Source: BOG-908 sp964244615
GTDB taxonomy: Bacteria; Pseudomonadota; Alphaproteobacteria; Acetobacterales; Acetobacteraceae
DNA: 47,509 nt
Assembly: GCA_964244615.1 (NCBI GenBank)
Contig: CAXTJP010000015.1
Location: forward strand, 1-47,509
Direction: 5' to 3'
Of the stretch, positions 44,636 through 47,509 are shown piece after piece. The notes under the pieces are model-generated. The model was not told where the DNA came from and did not search any database. It saw only the letters and a program-made list of their open reading frames with translations. A program made the position numbers and the translations under genes. Numbering within the stretch: the stretch's first letter is position 1; every line of letters begins with the position of its first letter.

Positions 44636-46243
44636 TCACATCCGGAACAGGCCGAAGCGCGTCGGCGGGATCGGCGCGTTCAGCGACGCCGAGATCGACA
44701 GCGCCAGCACACGCCGCGTGTCGGCCGGGTCGATCACGCCGTCATCCCACAGCCGGCTGGAGGCATAGAGCGGGTGGCCCTGTCGTTCGTACTGCTCGCG
44801 TATCGGCGCCTTGAAACGCTCCTCCTCGCCCTCGGACCAGGTCGCTCCCGCCCGCTCCATGTTGTCACGCTTCACCTGGGCCAGCACAGAGGCGGCCTGC
44901 TCGCCGCCCATGACCCCGATGCGCGCGTTCGGCCACATCCACAGGAAGCGCGGCGCGTAGGCGCGGCCGCACATGCCGTAATTGCCGGCGCCGAAGCTGC
45001 CGCCGATCACCAGCGTGAACTTGGGCACCTCCGACGTGGCGACGGCCGTCACCAGCTTGGCGCCGTCCTTGGCGATGCCGCCCGCCTCGTATTTCTGCCC
45101 CACCATGAAGCCGGTGATGTTCTGCACGAACAGCAGCGGGATGCCGCGCTGGCAGCACAGCTCGATGAAATGAGCGCCCTTCTTGGCGCTTTCGCCGAAC
45201 AGGATTCCGTCATTGGCCAGTATGCCGACCGGGTAGCCCCAGACATGGGCGAAGCCGGTGACCAAGGTGGCGCCGTAAAGCGGCTTGAACTCGTCCAGCA
45301 CGCTGCCGTCGATCAGGCGCGCCAGCACCTCGCGCACCGCGAACGGGCGGCGCCGGTCCGCCGACACGATGCCGTACAGCTCGGCCGGGTCGTAGAGCGG
45401 CGGCACCGGCGCGCGCAACTCCAACGCGCAACGCTTGGTGGTGTTCAGCCGGCCGACGATGCTGCGCGCGATACTGAGCGCATGGGCGTCGTTCTGCGCC
45501 AGATGGTCGGTGACGCCGGAGACGCGGCTGTGCAGGTCGCCGCCGCCGAGATCCTCGGCGCTGACCACCTCGCCGGTCGCCGCGCGCACCAGCGGCGGCC
45601 CGCCGAGGAAGATGGTGCCCTGCTTGCCGACGATGACGCATTCGTCGGACATGGCCGGCACGTAGGCGCCGCCTGCGGTGCAGGAGCCCATGACCACGGC
45701 GATCTGCGCGATGCCGGCGGCCGACATCGTCGCCTGGTTGTAGAAGATGCGGCCGAAATGCTCGCGATCGGGAAACACCTCGTCCTGGTTGGGCAGGTTG
45801 GCGCCGCCGGAATCCACCAGGTAGATGCAGGGCAGCCGGTTCTGCAGCGCGATCTCCTGCGCACGCAGGTGCTTTTTCACCGTCATCGGAAAATACGTGC
45901 CGCCTTTGACGGTGGCGTCGTTGGCGACGACCATGCACTCGCGGCCGCCGACCCGGCCGATGCCCGCGATCACGCCGGCGGCCGGCACCTCGTCGTTGTA
46001 CTGGCCATGTGCGGCAAACGCGCCGATCTCCAGAAACGGGCTCATCGGGTCCAGCAGTGCCTGCACCCGCGAACGCGGCAGGAGTTTGCCGCGGGCCACG
46101 TGACGGTCGCGCGCGACCTGGCTGCCGCCGAGGCGGGTACGATCGGCGACCTTGCGTAACTCGGCCACAAGCTCGCCCATCGCCTGCGCGTTGGCGGCGA
46201 ACTCGGCGGTTGCCTTATCCAGAGTTGAAGCTATTGCGGGCAT
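44636..46243 (-). CDS. mccB: Methylcrotonyl-CoA carboxylase carboxyltransferase beta subunit
   Basis: This is a 535-residue acyl-CoA carboxyltransferase with two crotonase-like halves. Conserved stretches are CIYLVDSGGANLPNQDEVFP, GSCTAGGAYVPAMSDE, QNITGFMVGQKYEAGG and IGGSFGAGNYGMCGRAY, all diagnostic of MCC beta over propionyl-CoA carboxylase beta. It transfers carboxyl from biotin on MccA to 3-methylcrotonyl-CoA. The ATG at 46243 begins MPAIAST; GGAGG lies 13 nt upstream. It is the first gene of the minus-strand operon and divergent from ivd. Confidence 0.96.
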   Translation of the reverse strand: MPAIASTLDKATAEFAANAQAMGELVAELRKVADRTRLGGSQVARDRHVARGKLLPRSRVQALLDPMSPFLEIGAFAAHGQYNDEVPAAGVIAGIGRVGGRECMVVANDATVKGGTYFPMTVKKHLRAQEIALQNRLPCIYLVDSGGANLPNQDEVFPDREHFGRIFYNQATMSAAGIAQIAVVMGSCTAGGAYVPAMSDECVIVGKQGTIFLGGPPLVRAATGEVVSAEDLGGGDLHSRVSGVTDHLAQNDAHALSIARSIVGRLNTTKRCALELRAPVPPLYDPAELYGIVSADRRRPFAVREVLARLIDGSVLDEFKPLYGATLVTGFAHVWGYPVGILANDGILFGESAKKGAHFIELCCQRGIPLLFVQNITGFMVGQKYEAGGIAKDGAKLVTAVATSEVPKFTLVIGGSFGAGNYGMCGRAYAPRFLWMWPNARIGVMGGEQAASVLAQVKRDNMERAGATWSEGEEERFKAPIREQYERQGHPLYASSRLWDDGVIDPADTRRVLALSISASLNAPIPPTRFGLFRM

Positions 46244-46267
46244 AGGCTTGGGCGTATCCTCCAGCTA

Positions 46268-46279
46268 TTGTTTTAACAA
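46268..46279. promoter_or_regulatory. Possible operator in the ivd-mccB divergent gap
   Basis: TTGTT and AACAA flank TT at 46268-46279 in the 98-nt gap between the divergent ivd and mccB starts. The short A/T-rich inverted repeat is out of character for the local DNA. Shared control of both transcripts is plausible; no LiuR-type regulator gene is in the window. Confidence 0.3.
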
Positions 46280-46341
46280 GCAGCTCCGTCGCCCCGATTG
46301 TTTCAGTTCGTGTGACGTTGCGCTGGCAGGGAACAGGCAGG

Positions 46342-47509
46342 ATGGATCACAACGGACCGGGCTTCGGCAAGCTCAGCTTTGGCTTGGGCGAGGACATCGA
46401 CGCGTTGCAGGAGACAGTGCGGCGTTTCGCGCAGGCGGAAATCGCGCCCCGCGCCGCGGAGATCGACCGGGTGAACGACTTCCCCGCCGAGCTGTGGCGC
46501 CGCTTCGGCGAGCTCGGCCTGCTCGGCGTGACGGTGGAGGAGGCGTATGGCGGCGCAGGCATGGGCTACCTCGCCCACGTGATCGCCATGGAAGAAATCA
46601 GCCGTGCTTCGGCCTCCGTCGGCCTGTCCTACGGTGCGCACTCCAACCTTTGCGTGAACCAGATCGCCCGTAACGGCAACGCGTCACAGAAGCAGCGTTA
46701 CCTGCCCAGGCTGATCAGCGGCGAGCATGTCGGCGCGCTGGCGATGAGCGAGAGCGGTTCGGGGTCGGACGTGGTGAGCATGACACTCCGCGCCGACCGG
46801 CGCGGCGACCGCTACGTGCTGCGCGGCACCAAGATGTGGATCACCAACGGCCCGAACGCGGACGTGCTGGTGGTCTATGCCAAGACCGACCCGCAGGCGG
46901 GCGCGCGGGGCATCACCGCGTTCATAGTCGAGCGCGGCTGGCCCGGCTTCAGCACCGCCCAGAAACTCGACAAGCTGGGCATGCGCGGATCGAACACCTG
47001 CGAACTGGTGTTCGAGGATTGCGCGGTGCCCGAGGAGAACGTGCTGGGCCAGGTCGGCCGCGGCGTGAACGTGCTGATGAGCGGGCTCGACTACGAACGC
47101 GCGGTGCTGGCGGCGGGACCGCTCGGCATCATGCAGGCGTGTCTCGACGTGGTGATCCCCTATGTTCACGAACGCCGTCAGTTCGGCCAGGCGATCGGCG
47201 AATTTCAGCTCGTGCAGGGAAAGATCGCCGACATGTACACCGTGACCAACGCCGCGCGGGCCTACGTCTACACCGTCGCGCGCGCCTGTGACGAGGGGCG
47301 CACGACCCGCAAGGATGCTGCCGGCGCCATCCTGTTTGCCGCCGAACGTGCGACGGCCGTGGCGTTGGATGCGATCCAGCTCCTGGGCGGTAACGGCTAC
47401 ATCAACGACTACCCGACAGGCCGCCTGCTTCGTGACGCCAAGCTCTACGAGATTGGTGCCGGCACCAGCGAAATACGTCGCATGCTCATTGGCCGGGAGT
47501 TGTTCAGCG
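46342..47509 (+). CDS. ivd: Isovaleryl-CoA dehydrogenase (3' end outside window)
   Basis: The first 389 residues of an acyl-CoA dehydrogenase that oxidises isovaleryl-CoA to 3-methylcrotonyl-CoA in leucine breakdown are present; the frame has no stop before the right edge. Signatures are ALAMSESGSGSDVVSM, KMWITNGPNADVLVVYAKT and LLGGNGYINDYPTGRLLRDAKLYEIGAGTSEIRR. The catalytic Glu sits in the helix-G position GLDYERAVLAAGPLG, the hallmark of isovaleryl-CoA dehydrogenase, while the C-terminal position found in other family members is Gly (GAGTSE). The ATG at 46342 is preceded by GGCAGG. It is divergent from mccB. Confidence 0.95.
   Translation, partial: MDHNGPGFGKLSFGLGEDIDALQETVRRFAQAEIAPRAAEIDRVNDFPAELWRRFGELGLLGVTVEEAYGGAGMGYLAHVIAMEEISRASASVGLSYGAHSNLCVNQIARNGNASQKQRYLPRLISGEHVGALAMSESGSGSDVVSMTLRADRRGDRYVLRGTKMWITNGPNADVLVVYAKTDPQAGARGITAFIVERGWPGFSTAQKLDKLGMRGSNTCELVFEDCAVPEENVLGQVGRGVNVLMSGLDYERAVLAAGPLGIMQACLDVVIPYVHERRQFGQAIGEFQLVQGKIADMYTVTNAARAYVYTVARACDEGRTTRKDAAGAILFAAERATAVALDAIQLLGGNGYINDYPTGRLLRDAKLYEIGAGTSEIRRMLIGRELFS

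Overview
The window is a high-GC, densely packed bacterial chromosome segment that looks alphaproteobacterial, most likely family Acetobacteraceae. That placement is inference. It rests on protein style (short Cys-free MetRS, twin cold-shock-domain protein, MazG, LiuC/MccAB/HMG-CoA lyase), the holB-metG-tatD-metallohydrolase gene order, and heavy C/G at third codon positions. No rRNA, tRNA, CRISPR array, intact insertion sequence or phage gene was seen. Both ends cut genes: an MFS permease at the left and isovaleryl-CoA dehydrogenase at the right.

Layout. 1-4.8 kb (minus): a PaoABC-type molybdenum aldehyde oxidoreductase operon (2Fe-2S, FAD/4Fe-4S and Mo subunits) followed by the MFS permease. 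4.9-10.5 kb (plus): housekeeping genes holB, metG, a TatD nuclease, a PhnP-like metallohydrolase, a two-domain cold-shock protein with a clear terminator, and a GFA-family protein. 10.6-14.2 kb (minus): an exported amidase and a two-part glycosyltransferase, divergent from mazG. 15.2-15.5 kb: a decayed antitoxin/PIN-toxin locus that still has its operator-like inverted repeat. 15.6-18.5 kb: a small monooxygenase, a 56-residue single-span membrane protein, a cystathionine gamma-synthase-family enzyme and an aldo/keto reductase. 18.9-25.1 kb (plus): two adjacent RND pump subunits of MdtB/MdtC type with no adaptor gene in view. 25.2-27.3 kb: a polyprenyl-phosphate sugar transferase, convergent with a YqaA/DedA membrane protein. 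27.4-32.1 kb (plus): a YhaO/YhaN (SbcD/SbcC-like) nuclease-ATPase pair. 32.3-37.8 kb: a secreted royal-jelly/yellow-type beta-propeller protein divergent from two tandem sedolisin (S53) acid proteases. 37.8-46.2 kb (minus): seven genes for leucine and valine breakdown (mccB, liuC, mccA, mvaB, isobutyryl-CoA dehydrogenase, 3-hydroxyisobutyryl-CoA hydrolase, enoyl-CoA hydratase), divergent from ivd.

How it fits together. The right third reads as a route from extracellular protein to acyl-CoA: acid-active exported endopeptidases next to the branched-chain amino-acid catabolic operon. This suggests, but does not prove, an acidophilic heterotroph. The most unusual feature is a dispersed family of short A/T-rich hairpin elements. 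Eight copies can be read, seven of them placed with the same polarity just after (in one case across) a stop codon, and in two convergent pairs they fill the whole gap between the genes. Four copies also share a conserved tail of about 35 nt. They look like a mobile or amplified 3'-end module and are the best candidate here for something not well described.
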